DNA from: Pinibacter aurantiacus
Lineage (GTDB): Bacteria > Bacteroidota > Bacteroidia > Chitinophagales > Chitinophagaceae
Direction: 5' to 3'
NCBI RefSeq assembly: GCF_019130065.1
Contig: NZ_JAHSPG010000017.1
Location: 88,001-152,000, forward strand
DNA length: 64,000 nt
Under the pieces are notes generated by a model that ran no database searches, was not told the DNA's origin, and saw only the letters and a list, made by a program, of their open reading frames with translations. This document shows, one piece after another, positions 52,906 to 61,251 of this stretch; position 1 is the first letter of the stretch, and each line of letters opens with the position of its first letter. The translations under genes were made by a program, and so were the position numbers.

Positions 52906-54027
52906 TTAGTTCAATAATTTGTTTTCAAGCATTTTTTCAAGGTCCTCGCCGCGAAGGTTTTTTGCGATGATCTTTCCGTTAGGATCTACCAGGAAATTAG
53001 CAGGTACTGATTTTACATAGTAATCCAGCACAGCTGCATTTTTCCATCCTTTCAGGTCCGATACATGAACCCACGTGAGGTTGTCTTGCAAAATTGCTTT
53101 TTCCCATTTGGCTTTATCATTGTCAAGTGATACACCAATGATTGTAAAGTTTTTGTCTTTATACTTGTTGTAAGCTTTAACCACATTCGGGTTTTCTTTA
53201 CGGCAAGGGCCGCACCAGCTTGCCCAGAAATCTACCAACACATACTTACCTTTAAATGACGCCAATGATACATTGTTGCCTGAAGTATCTTGTTGTACAA
53301 ATCCTGGTGCATCTACACCAACGGCAGTTTTTGCGGCGCCCTCTACCGCTTCTGCTACAGCTTTACCATAGTGCGACTGTTGTGCACTTTTTGTAAGCGT
53401 GGTAAATAGTCTTGCCTGATCCGCTGCCTGCTGTGGGTAAGAATAGAATTGTGCAACCAGGTAAGCGCTAAGATCAGAGTTGGGATGTTTGGTGATAAAA
53501 TCTTCGATGATTGCCTGTCCTTTTTTTTCTGCATAACGATACTCTGCACTCAAAATACTATCCTGCTCTTTTGTTAGTTTTTTCTTTCCATTATCGGCCC
53601 ACTCATAACTTTTGCGTGCATTGTCGCCCATCATGCTCATCACTTCTTTCATGCTATTTTCGTAAACAGCATATTCGGCTACTAAAGGAGTTCCACTAAC
53701 AGTTGCAGTGCTGGAATCTTTGTTGCCAGACAGTTGTAGCGAACCGCCATTCATAAAAAACCTTTGAGAGATTCCCGTTTTATCAACGGAGAAAAAATAG
53801 AAGTCGCTATAAGGAAGGGCTTTTCCTTTGAGTAAGAATTTGCCTTTAATTATTTTGGCAGAATCCACTATTCTCTTTTCACCATCCATGTGCACAAGTT
53901 TGGCGCAACCATTTTGCAAACCTTTTATGCTGCCTGTAATGGAATAATTTTTTTGTTGGGCAAACAATGAAGCAGCGCAAATTAGCAGCCCTCCGCTGAT
54001 CATTGTTTTTTGAAACAATAATTTCAT
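52906..54027 (-). CDS. TlpA-type thioredoxin with DUF4369 domain (locus 3)
   Basis: A 373-residue exported protein from the ATG at 54027 (MKLLFQKTMISGGLLICAASLFAQ). A DUF4369 domain (about 25-120, YSITGSIKGLQNGCAKLVHMDGEKRIVDSAKI-type strands) is followed by a helical linker and a thioredoxin domain (about 232-373) with YVLVDFWASWCGPCRKENP and KSVPANFLVDPNGKIIAKNLRGEDLEKML. The last 140 residues closely follow those of the locus 1 protein at 15028 (compare WKNEVAGLYGINAVPANFLID). The gene lies 76 nt downstream of susD. Locus 3 thus has two TlpA proteins where loci 1 and 2 have DUF4843 and PKD-like lipoproteins. Confidence 0.9.
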   Translation of the reverse strand: MKLLFQKTMISGGLLICAASLFAQQKNYSITGSIKGLQNGCAKLVHMDGEKRIVDSAKIIKGKFLLKGKALPYSDFYFFSVDKTGISQRFFMNGGSLQLSGNKDSSTATVSGTPLVAEYAVYENSMKEVMSMMGDNARKSYEWADNGKKKLTKEQDSILSAEYRYAEKKGQAIIEDFITKHPNSDLSAYLVAQFYSYPQQAADQARLFTTLTKSAQQSHYGKAVAEAVEGAAKTAVGVDAPGFVQQDTSGNNVSLASFKGKYVLVDFWASWCGPCRKENPNVVKAYNKYKDKNFTIIGVSLDNDKAKWEKAILQDNLTWVHVSDLKGWKNAAVLDYYVKSVPANFLVDPNGKIIAKNLRGEDLEKMLENKLLN

Positions 54028-54103
54028 TTCCTGGTATTGTAGTTTGTAATCATTGGCTGTTACAGATTTTACATCTGCGACAGCCAATGATTGTTATTTG
54101 TAT

Positions 54104-55444
54104 TTAGTTGGGATAACCATCGTTTTGCGTAAGCGATGGGTTTTTAAATCTTTCATCTGAAGGTATAGGAGCCAATACTGCAGTTGATTTCCACGTTGCG
54201 GGTTTTAATGCGCCAATTACCTGATCTGCTTTGCCCGTACGTTTCAGGTCGAACCAGCGATGGCTAAACTCGCCAAGAAGTTCTACTTTTCGCTCACTTG
54301 CAATAGCAGCTAGTAGATCATCTTTTGTGGAAGCAGATGTTTTGGCAAGACCCGCTCTTATTCTTACTGAATCAAGGTCAGCTTGTGCGCCGCTAATTTT
54401 TGATAGTTGCGCACGTGCTTCTGATCGGATAAGGTATTGTTCAGCCAGGCGCAACGTAATGTTGTATTCGTTTCCGGCCATCTTGTATTTTGTAATGATA
54501 TTGCCATCTGTCCACGACGCGGCCCGTTTGTCTCCAGCTTCAAAGGTGAATGATGGAGCCAAAACATATTGCTGATAAGAGTTGTAATAGGTACCCAATA
54601 TTGGCAAACTCGACCAAGCTGTTGTAGTGGCAATTTGAAGAATTACTTCGTTGCTGGTATTTAGAAATGCATGATCAATATCCTGCATGGTATAGGTGAT
54701 ATCCGTAGCACCAATTACGTTAGATGCCTGTATCTCAGCATTTGTGTAATCACTCATATACAGGTAAACCCTTGCCAGCAAAGCCGTTGCTGCATATTTG
54801 TTTACCCTCGCACGCATTGTGCCCACGTAGGTTGCTGGTAAAAGTGTTTGCGCATCTTTCAGATCCGCTACAATTTGTGCATACACAGAATCAGTACTCG
54901 TCCTTGGCAAAAAGGCATTTGCGTTGGCATCTCCACTAAGGGACAAAGGAACTTTCCCAAAATAATTCACCAGATAGAAATAAGTGAACGCTCTAAAAAA
55001 CTTACTCTCTCCAAGTAGCTGATTTTTAACTGAAGGAGTAAGAGTCTTGGAATTGTTCAAACCGTCAATCGCTACGTTTGCTGCACCTATCACAGCATAT
55101 GGAGTAGACCACAGATAGTTTTGTACCGTAGCGTTTTTTATAGAAAGAGCAGTTGTTTGAAACTCATTCATGCTTAGGTCATTGTCATTTGCGTTCTCCA
55201 ATTCATCGGCTTCTAATCCGCCGCAAAATGAAAAATAGCCAAGGCTGTTTGTGGTATTGTCATTACCATACAGTGTAAGGACAGCGCTTGTTGCCGTCGC
55301 ATCTTCTTTAAAAGCATCTGTCACCAGCAATTGGTTAGGCGCTTTTGGTATGTCAACATATTTTTCGCAAGAAGAAAATAAAATGCTTACCAATAGTAAT
55401 GCGCCGATGGATATGTAAACTGTATTTATATTTTTAAACTTCAT
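54104..55444 (-). CDS. SusD/RagB-family substrate-binding lipoprotein (locus 3)
   Basis: A 446-residue outer-membrane lipoprotein; the signal ends LLVSILFSSC and continues EKYVDIPKAPNQLLVTDAFKED. Helical TPR-like segments include LLGESKFFRAFTYFYLVNYFGKVPL and KYAATALLARVYLYMSDYTNAE. The C-terminus has ASERKVELLGEFSHRWFDLKRTGK and LAPIPSDERFKNPSLTQNDGYPN, the ending of the SusD_RagB group. It differs from the SusD proteins of loci 1 and 2, which have an EFYGEGQIFYMYKR-type segment, so a different ligand is likely. It is encoded 11 nt downstream of susC. Confidence 0.95.
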   Translation of the reverse strand: MKFKNINTVYISIGALLLVSILFSSCEKYVDIPKAPNQLLVTDAFKEDATATSAVLTLYGNDNTTNSLGYFSFCGGLEADELENANDNDLSMNEFQTTALSIKNATVQNYLWSTPYAVIGAANVAIDGLNNSKTLTPSVKNQLLGESKFFRAFTYFYLVNYFGKVPLSLSGDANANAFLPRTSTDSVYAQIVADLKDAQTLLPATYVGTMRARVNKYAATALLARVYLYMSDYTNAEIQASNVIGATDITYTMQDIDHAFLNTSNEVILQIATTTAWSSLPILGTYYNSYQQYVLAPSFTFEAGDKRAASWTDGNIITKYKMAGNEYNITLRLAEQYLIRSEARAQLSKISGAQADLDSVRIRAGLAKTSASTKDDLLAAIASERKVELLGEFSHRWFDLKRTGKADQVIGALKPATWKSTAVLAPIPSDERFKNPSLTQNDGYPN

Positions 55445-55455
55445 GATTTGTTTTT

Positions 55456-58400
55456 TTAGAATGAAACATTAAGTCCTAATACCATGGTGCGCAGTTGTGG
55501 AAACGCGATATACGTTCCGGTGCCCAAACCACTTCCTGTACCGGGTTGTGTGGTTTCCGGGTCATAGGTGTATTTCTGTTTAGCCCATGTGTACAGGTTT
55601 TGCCCCTGCGCATATATGGATGCTGTAGAGATGCCCGCGCGGCTCAGCCATTTTTTTGGCAGGCTATAAGCGAGGCTTAGTGTTTTAAACTTAACAAACG
55701 ATGTATTGCCCCAGTTAAAATCAGATCCTGCAAGATTGGATATATCATTGCTATAGTTTACGCCAGCTGCAGGATACTTCGCATTTGGATTCGAAGGTGT
55801 CCACGAATCTACTATCGGTGCACTTTGATTATAGTAGCTGTAACCATAAGGATAGTAAGATGTGTGGTAGTCGTTCAGCGTATTGTTTACATAACCATAA
55901 CGGTGATTGAACTGGAATGTAAAATCTAAGGTAAATCCTTTGTAAGAGAAGCTGTTTGTTATACCGCCAAAATAAGGCGTGCCTATTTTTGCTGGCAGGC
56001 GGTCATCTGAATAACCAATGGAACCATCTTTGTTTACATCTAGGAATGTAGGGATGCCGGAAGCTTTGTCAATACCGGTGAAATGGTACAATAAAGGCAC
56101 ATCAATTGGTTGCCCTATCACATAAGTACTGGCATAACTTGACGTAGCAAGATCAGGGAATTCCAGCAATTTGTTTCTGTTAAGCGTTAGGTTAATCGAG
56201 GTTGTCCAGGTGAAATCTTTTTTCAAAATATTGGTTGTGTTCAATTCAAACTCCCAGCCTTTATTTTGAATCAAGGCATTAAGATTGCCGGTATAACTGG
56301 TGAACCCACTTTGTGAAGGCATGTAAATGTACAACAGCTGATTGCCTGAGCGATTTTGATAGAAGTCTGTTTTCAATGATATACGGTCACGCAGGAAACT
56401 CAGCTCCAGTGCGATGTCCAGCTTCTTTGTTGATTCCCAGTGCAACTCAGGATTTGCAGGACTGTACTGCACCAGCGTACCAGTGCCCATGTAACTGTAA
56501 CCTGACCATGCGGAGCTATACAAAGCATTGTACAGATAGTTGCTGATTTGATCATTTCCGGTGATGCCATAGCTTGCACGCAACTTACCAAAACTCAGGA
56601 AGTCTGCTTTGTTCATAAAATCTTCCTTCGTAAACACCCATGCGGCACCTACTGCGCCAAAGTTGCCAAACCGATGATCGGGACCAAAACGGGAAGAGCC
56701 ATCTCTGCGGAATGTTCCATCGAGAATGTATTTGTCTTCCCAGTTATAATTTGCCCTTGCAAAAACCGCATTGTATTTGTAAAGAGAATAATTGCTGTAG
56801 TTGGCTGTTACAGTAGCCGCGCTGCTGATAGAGGTGATCAGCGCTTCACTGCTATAACCCGATCCGGATAAGTAAACACCGTTTGATTTATTTTGTTGAA
56901 ACGTAGTACCGGCAAGTAATTGCAACTTTCCGTTGCTAATGTTTTTGAGGTACTCGAGTTGCGGTTCTACTATGTAGTTGGTGTTTGTATTGTTGGCATA
57001 AGTAAGCTTGTTGGCTTTTGCTATCACATCTGGTGTCGCAGTAGCAGAAATGTTTTGCGAGCTGGCCGGATTGGTTTTTGTTTGCTCCAAACCTGTAATG
57101 GTATAGCCAAGGTTTGCTTTAGCCGTTAAAGAAGGCAAAATTTTGTAAGCGATATTTACACTGCTGATAAAATTGGTTGTTTGCGAACTGTATTTTTTTA
57201 GCAGATCAGCAACAGGATTTTCCAATGTAAAATTAAACTTGCCATTGCTATTGTAAATTGGATAGTTGGGCGCCATGTTGTAGAACGTACTCAGGTCCAC
57301 TGGCGGTATTTTACTATCCATGTAAGAATAGCTGATAGCCGCGTCGATGCTGAATTTCCCGTTCAAGCTTTTGTGTCCTGCATTCAACCTGCTTGATAGC
57401 GTGTTGTTGATAAAATCACCCGGGAAAACGGTTCCCTGTCTTCTGTAAGTAGTACTGAACAAAAACGAGTTTTGCTGGTTACCGCCAGATACAGATGCTG
57501 TTGCATTTGTTGTATGCGCGGTGCCACCAATGGCCCACTTTTGCCAATCTGTATAAGCCGTGGTATCCCATACAAGGAGGTCCTTCGCATTGCTTACAGT
57601 AGGCGTTACACCAGAGTTTGCAAATGCTTGTCTTCGCATGGTAAGGTATTGCTGCGTGTTCATCATTGGTATGTAATGATTCACTTTTGCAATGCCACTA
57701 TTAACATTGAAATTGAAAAGAGTCTTCCCTCCTTTGTTGCCTTTTTTTGTAGTGATGAGCACCACGCCATTTGCTCCCCTGGAGCCGTAAATGGCAGTAG
57801 CATCAGCGTCTTTTAATACATCAATGCGCTCGATATCTTCCGGAGCGATCATGCTGAACGGGCTAATGTTGCCATTTGCACCACTGGTACCGTATGCGTT
57901 TAGTGCATCTGATACTGGTTGTCCGCCATTGAATAAAGTGAAGGGCACACCATCCACAATGTATAGAGGAATGGTACCTGCACCGGCTGAACCAAGGCCA
58001 CGTATTTGCATACGCACGCCACCACCGGGCAATCCATTGTCTTGTGTAATTACTACACCGGGCATGCGGCCCTGCATGGCTGTCAATGGATTGTCAATCG
58101 TTTGTTTGGCAATGTCTGTTGACTTTATGGAGGAGACAGCACCTGTATTCAAACGTTTTGTTGTAGTGCCATAGCCGATCACCACCATCTCGTCCATCGC
58201 CACTTTAGCAAGTTCAAGCGTCACGTTAATAACCGCTCTTCCTTTGATATTGATGGTTTGTGATTCGAAACCGATGTAGGAAAATAAAAGTTGTGCGTTT
58301 TCAGGAGCATTGTCAATCAGGTATTCACCGCTTGCATTGGTCATGGAACCAAGCGGTGTGCCGGGAATAACAACAGATACAGAGGCGATAGGCCTTCCTG

Positions 58401-58785
58401 TGTTATCTTTTACAACACCTTTCACGCGGATGCCTTCAGCAATTTGCTGTGCCTCCGGCGCGGTTAATACTTCTGTTTTGGGAGCTTCCTGTTGCTTGTT
58501 TTTAACAACAATTATTTTGTCAACAATGCCATACGTAAGTGGCTGGTTGCTGAAACATGCGTCCAGTGCCTGTTTCAGTGTTGCATTCTTAACATTAATA
58601 GTAACTGTAGATGCGTGTTGCAGTACGTTTTCTTTGTAAAAAAACTGGTAGCCCGTTTGTTTTTCGATCTCTTTAAAAACTGTTTGCAGTGATGCATTTT
58701 TTTGAGAGATAGAAACCAGCTGCGAGAAACCTCTGGCACTAACCTGTAAACACGCAGCTAATAGTAAAATAGCCGTAAACTTCAT
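55456..58785 (-). CDS. SusC/RagA-type TonB-dependent transporter with STN domain (locus 3)
   Basis: A 1,109-residue outer-membrane transporter from the ATG at 58785 (MKFTAILLLAACLQVSARG); the frame is open to 58875 but the added residues look non-coding. STN domain about 29-95 (VFKEIEKQTGYQFFYK), CarboxypepD_reg-like domain about 119-193, VVIGYGT and the plug from about 199 (VLKDADATAIYGSRGANGVVLITTKKG), then the barrel, ending LGLNVSF. The STN domain and the fecR gene upstream imply surface signalling. The plug ADATAIYGSRGANGV is the standard SusC form, while loci 1 and 2 share AAATAVYGSRAANGV-like forms. Substrate unknown. Confidence 0.95.
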   Translation of the reverse strand: MKFTAILLLAACLQVSARGFSQLVSISQKNASLQTVFKEIEKQTGYQFFYKENVLQHASTVTINVKNATLKQALDACFSNQPLTYGIVDKIIVVKNKQQEAPKTEVLTAPEAQQIAEGIRVKGVVKDNTGRPIASVSVVIPGTPLGSMTNASGEYLIDNAPENAQLLFSYIGFESQTINIKGRAVINVTLELAKVAMDEMVVIGYGTTTKRLNTGAVSSIKSTDIAKQTIDNPLTAMQGRMPGVVITQDNGLPGGGVRMQIRGLGSAGAGTIPLYIVDGVPFTLFNGGQPVSDALNAYGTSGANGNISPFSMIAPEDIERIDVLKDADATAIYGSRGANGVVLITTKKGNKGGKTLFNFNVNSGIAKVNHYIPMMNTQQYLTMRRQAFANSGVTPTVSNAKDLLVWDTTAYTDWQKWAIGGTAHTTNATASVSGGNQQNSFLFSTTYRRQGTVFPGDFINNTLSSRLNAGHKSLNGKFSIDAAISYSYMDSKIPPVDLSTFYNMAPNYPIYNSNGKFNFTLENPVADLLKKYSSQTTNFISSVNIAYKILPSLTAKANLGYTITGLEQTKTNPASSQNISATATPDVIAKANKLTYANNTNTNYIVEPQLEYLKNISNGKLQLLAGTTFQQNKSNGVYLSGSGYSSEALITSISSAATVTANYSNYSLYKYNAVFARANYNWEDKYILDGTFRRDGSSRFGPDHRFGNFGAVGAAWVFTKEDFMNKADFLSFGKLRASYGITGNDQISNYLYNALYSSAWSGYSYMGTGTLVQYSPANPELHWESTKKLDIALELSFLRDRISLKTDFYQNRSGNQLLYIYMPSQSGFTSYTGNLNALIQNKGWEFELNTTNILKKDFTWTTSINLTLNRNKLLEFPDLATSSYASTYVIGQPIDVPLLYHFTGIDKASGIPTFLDVNKDGSIGYSDDRLPAKIGTPYFGGITNSFSYKGFTLDFTFQFNHRYGYVNNTLNDYHTSYYPYGYSYYNQSAPIVDSWTPSNPNAKYPAAGVNYSNDISNLAGSDFNWGNTSFVKFKTLSLAYSLPKKWLSRAGISTASIYAQGQNLYTWAKQKYTYDPETTQPGTGSGLGTGTYIAFPQLRTMVLGLNVSF

Positions 58786-59010
58786 GATCAACTTCGTTTT
58801 GGTAGTGAAAAGGACGCGGTGTTTTCGTTCACTTCTACCCACACCCCTTCCTTTGCAATGTGCAGTCAATTGCATAGTTTTGTTTTGTTTAGGTGAAATA
58901 ATAAGCAGTCTTTCGTTGATTGTGTTTTACCTGAATTCTTCGCCGGCACCGCCTCTAACAGTGCCGGTTTTTTCAAGTATCACAATGAGTTAAGCCGAGC
59001 GTTAAGAGTG

Positions 59011-59158
59011 AATTAATAATTAAGAATTAAGAATTAATATTTCCGAAACTTTGATCGGGCCTTTTTCTTTTGATATCAAGCGTTTTTAACTTTAAGATGT
59101 AAGCTGCATTCTGTAATGCATCCGACCCTATTAATTACTAATTATTAATTATTAATTG
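59011..59158. repeat. AATTAATA / AATTAAGA inverted repeat between FecR and SusC (locus 3)
   Basis: Arm 59011-59038 (AATTAATA, AATTAAGA units) and arm 59131-59158 (TTAATTAC, TAATTAT units) are complementary around a 92-nt interior. The right arm ends 2 nt from the fecR stop codon. In the interior, GCATCCGA beside the right arm matches the interior of 30504-30641. The remaining part of this gap (58786-59010) shows no recognisable feature. Confidence 0.8.
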
Positions 59159-59160
59159 TC

Positions 59161-60354
59161 CTATGGTTTTACAATCAGTTTCTTTTCTTCAATTTTAAAA
59201 TGAACATCGTTTAGCGCCAGTACTTCCAGGAACTGCGATAGTTTCATGTTGCGCGGGATCTTGCCGACAAATTTTTCAGTGGAAACATTTCCTTCAAGCA
59301 CTACATCAACATCATACCATCTTTCCACTTCCCGCATGATCGTTGCTATGTCCGCTCCGGTGAACTGAAATTCTCCGTTTTTCCATGCCAGTACTTTGTC
59401 AATTTCTACGTTTGCGTTCACCGTTGATTGCTTCGTGGCTTTTGTGTATTGCAACTGTTTGCCGGGTTGTAACAGCACAGCGTTGTTTGATATATTCACT
59501 CTCACACTTCCGTCTATCAATGTTGTCTTTTCTGCCGTTTCATTGTCATATGCATTGATATTGAAACTCGTGCCAAGCACATTCACTTCACCGTTTTTTG
59601 TATCCACTTTAAACGGTGCTTTTGCATTCTGCGCTATTTCAAAATATGCTTCACCGGTCAGTGCCACTTTTCTTTCTTTGCTATTAAATGCTACCGGAAA
59701 ATGTAAGCTTGAAGCTGCATTCAGCCATACTTTGCTGCCGTCTGGCAATATCAGTTGATACTGTCCGCCGCGAGGTGTTGCAATGGTGTTGAATGCTTTT
59801 TCGTCTTCTGCACTCGCAACGTTTGATGCATCATACAGCAACTGGCCATTGTTTAGCTTTTTAATGGTTATGCCGTTTTGCGCGGTCAATAGTCCATTGT
59901 GAGCAGTATCCAGCACGATAACTGATCCGTTGGCAAGTGTCAATGTCGCTTTGTCGCCGCCGGGCAATTTATCATTACCAAACTGGCTGATCATTGGTGT
60001 TGCTACAGGCGTCGATTTATTATGTTGAAAATAATAAACGGCTGTGCTTGATGAAATGACGATCGCTGCTGCTACTGCAATTCTTGCAAAAAGAGAACGA
60101 GGTTTTCTTTCGGTCGTTTGCAGAGGGTAGCCTTGATCCGGCAAAAATCTTTTTATTACGGTGTTCCACCTTTCTTCGTCGTATACTGCGGCAGGTGCGG
60201 TGTTTTCCAATTCTTCTGTGAGCAATTGCTGGAATGTGGTGTTGTTCTCTTCGTTCTGCAAATATGCATCTAATTCGTCCAACTCCGCTACTGTGGCTGA
60301 TCCGTCAATATATTTTCTAAAAAGGTCTTGCACCCTGTTTGCTTCGTTAAGCAT
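59161..60354 (-). CDS. FecR-family anti-sigma / signal-transfer protein (locus 3)
   Basis: A 397-residue protein with a cytoplasmic part (about 1-88, RVQDLFRKYIDGSATVAELDELDAYL), one membrane helix (about 90-109), a FecR domain (TPRGGQYQLILPDGSKVWLNAASSLHFP) and a DUF4974 domain (FQFTGADIATIMREVERWYDVDVVLEG). It is close in layout to the locus 1 FecR, including the GGDKATLTLANGSVIVLD segment. No ECF sigma gene precedes it; the nearest is at 50509-51114 at the far end of the locus on the other strand. A promoter-like motif lies at 60371-60413. Confidence 0.92.
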   Translation of the reverse strand: MLNEANRVQDLFRKYIDGSATVAELDELDAYLQNEENNTTFQQLLTEELENTAPAAVYDEERWNTVIKRFLPDQGYPLQTTERKPRSLFARIAVAAAIVISSSTAVYYFQHNKSTPVATPMISQFGNDKLPGGDKATLTLANGSVIVLDTAHNGLLTAQNGITIKKLNNGQLLYDASNVASAEDEKAFNTIATPRGGQYQLILPDGSKVWLNAASSLHFPVAFNSKERKVALTGEAYFEIAQNAKAPFKVDTKNGEVNVLGTSFNINAYDNETAEKTTLIDGSVRVNISNNAVLLQPGKQLQYTKATKQSTVNANVEIDKVLAWKNGEFQFTGADIATIMREVERWYDVDVVLEGNVSTEKFVGKIPRNMKLSQFLEVLALNDVHFKIEEKKLIVKP

Positions 60355-60370
60355 GGGTATCTATGGCTTT

Positions 60371-60413
60371 ATAATATAATAGACAACGCTGCGGAGAGAT
60401 AGGACTATTCGAG
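60371..60413 (-). promoter_or_regulatory. Candidate ECF-sigma promoter of fecR-susCD locus 3
   Basis: On the minus strand CGAATAGTCC, about 14 nt, then GTTGTCT (60381-60387) and TATTATA. Layout and GTCT position agree with the locus 1 motif (ACTACTACC-N14-GTGTCT-N2-CTATA), but the upstream block is diverged. Confidence 0.4.
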
Positions 60414-60420
60414 GGAAAAA

Positions 60421-60504
60421 AAATTAATAATTAATAATTAATAATTAGAGGGCGGTCAGGTTGAGGGAAGGAATTAAGAATTAGGAATTAAGAATTAAGA
60501 ATTG
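60421..60504. repeat. AATTAATA and AATTAAGA repeat arms in direct sense
   Basis: AATTAATA units (60421-60447) are followed after a short GGGCGGTCAGGTTGAGGG stretch by AATTAGGA / AATTAAGA units (60470-60504). Unlike most pairs, both are in the same sense, so no hairpin forms between them. Confidence 0.65.
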
Positions 60505-60539
60505 GTAGCCGATTGTTCGGGTTCTTTGATTATAGAGTT

Positions 60540-60662
60540 CCAGCCCCAGCGGGGCGGCACGTTAGTAGAAAGGGAAAGAAGGTAGAACATTAGAGCCAGC
60601 CCCAGCTGGGCGACATGTTAAATTTGTTGCCAACGGCAACAAAACCCTGCGCAAGGGTAAAA
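60540..60662. repeat. Series of short GC-rich palindromes
   Basis: Two copies of CCAGCCCCAGC(G/T)GGGCG(G/A)CA(C/T)GTTA (60540-60563 and 60597-60620) are followed by GTTGCCAACGGCAAC and CCCTGCGCAAGGG. Each can form a small hairpin with a 3-5 nt loop. They lie directly left of the 126-bp array. Confidence 0.7.
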
Positions 60663-61168
60663 TCCTTCATTTTTTCCGTTGGCTGAAGCCAAACGGCAAT
60701 GAATTGTGTTTTACTACGTTTAATTTCATTTACGACTGAAACATAAATTTTGTTTTGCGAACCGTTAACGGTGCTTCTGATTGCATCACGTACTTCATTG
60801 CCATTTGGCTGAAGCCAAACGTCAATGAATTGTGTTTTACTACGCTTAATTTCATTTACGACTGAAACATAAATTTTGTTTTGCGAACCGTTAACGGTGC
60901 TTCTGATTGCATCACGTACTTCATTGCCATTTGGCTGAAGCCAAACGGCCATGAATTGTGTTTTACCACGTTTAAATTCATTTACGACTGAAACATAAAT
61001 TTTGTTTTGCGAGCTGTTAACGGCACTTCTGGTTGTGGCACTTACTTCATTGCCATTTGGCTGAAACCAAACAGCACTGAATTGTGTTTTACCTCGTTTA
61101 ATTTCATTTACGACTGAAACATTAAATTTTGCTTTGCGAACTGTTAACGGCGCTTCTGACTGCGGCAC
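60590..61168 (-). other. Open frame through the 126-bp array (repeat-encoded, doubtful gene)
   Basis: A 192-codon frame with a GTG start. Because 126 is divisible by three the frame stays open and encodes about four copies of a 42-residue unit with the core VSVVNEIKRSKTQFIAVWLQP. A 1-nt insertion in the rightmost copy shifts the frame so that the first residues differ from the repeat. There is no signal peptide or known domain, and the end reads through the small palindromes. I regard it as a by-product of the repeat rather than a proven gene. Confidence 0.3.
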
Positions 61169-61205
61169 TTACTTCATTGCCGTTTGGCTTCAGCCAACGG
61201 AAAAA
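60671..61205. repeat. Four-copy 126-bp tandem array closed by 33-bp inverted repeats
   Basis: Unit starts (TGGCTGAAGCC) lie at 60680, 60806, 60932 and 61058, with a terminal partial at 61185, so the periods are 126, 126, 126 and 127. At every junction a near-perfect palindrome of about 36 nt (TTCATTGCC...GGCAATGAA around TTTGGCTGAAGCCAAA) is present. The left end (60671-60703) and right end (61173-61205) are exact inverted copies of each other. Copies 1 and 2 differ at only about two positions; copies 3 and 4 are more diverged. Confidence 0.95.
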
Positions 61206-61216
61206 GAAAATCAGGG

Positions 61217-61244
61217 CAAAAAAAATGGCCGCTTACGCGGCCGG
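61217..61244 (-). terminator. Intrinsic terminator of ppsA
   Basis: GGCCGC (61227-61232) pairs with GCGGCC (61237-61242). On the minus strand it is followed by an unbroken run of eight T residues. It lies a few bases beyond the ppsA stop codon. Confidence 0.9.
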
Positions 61245-61251
61245 CTGAAAC

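Noticed and set aside
60590..61168. Genuine repeat-protein gene
   Set aside because: The open frame follows from a period divisible by three and low stop content. It starts with GTG, has a frame change caused by the 1-nt insertion, and ends in reading small palindromes. Kept only as a doubtful frame.
60671..61205. CRISPR array
   Set aside because: Period is 126 bp and the whole unit is conserved, including the part that would be spacer. No cas genes are nearby.
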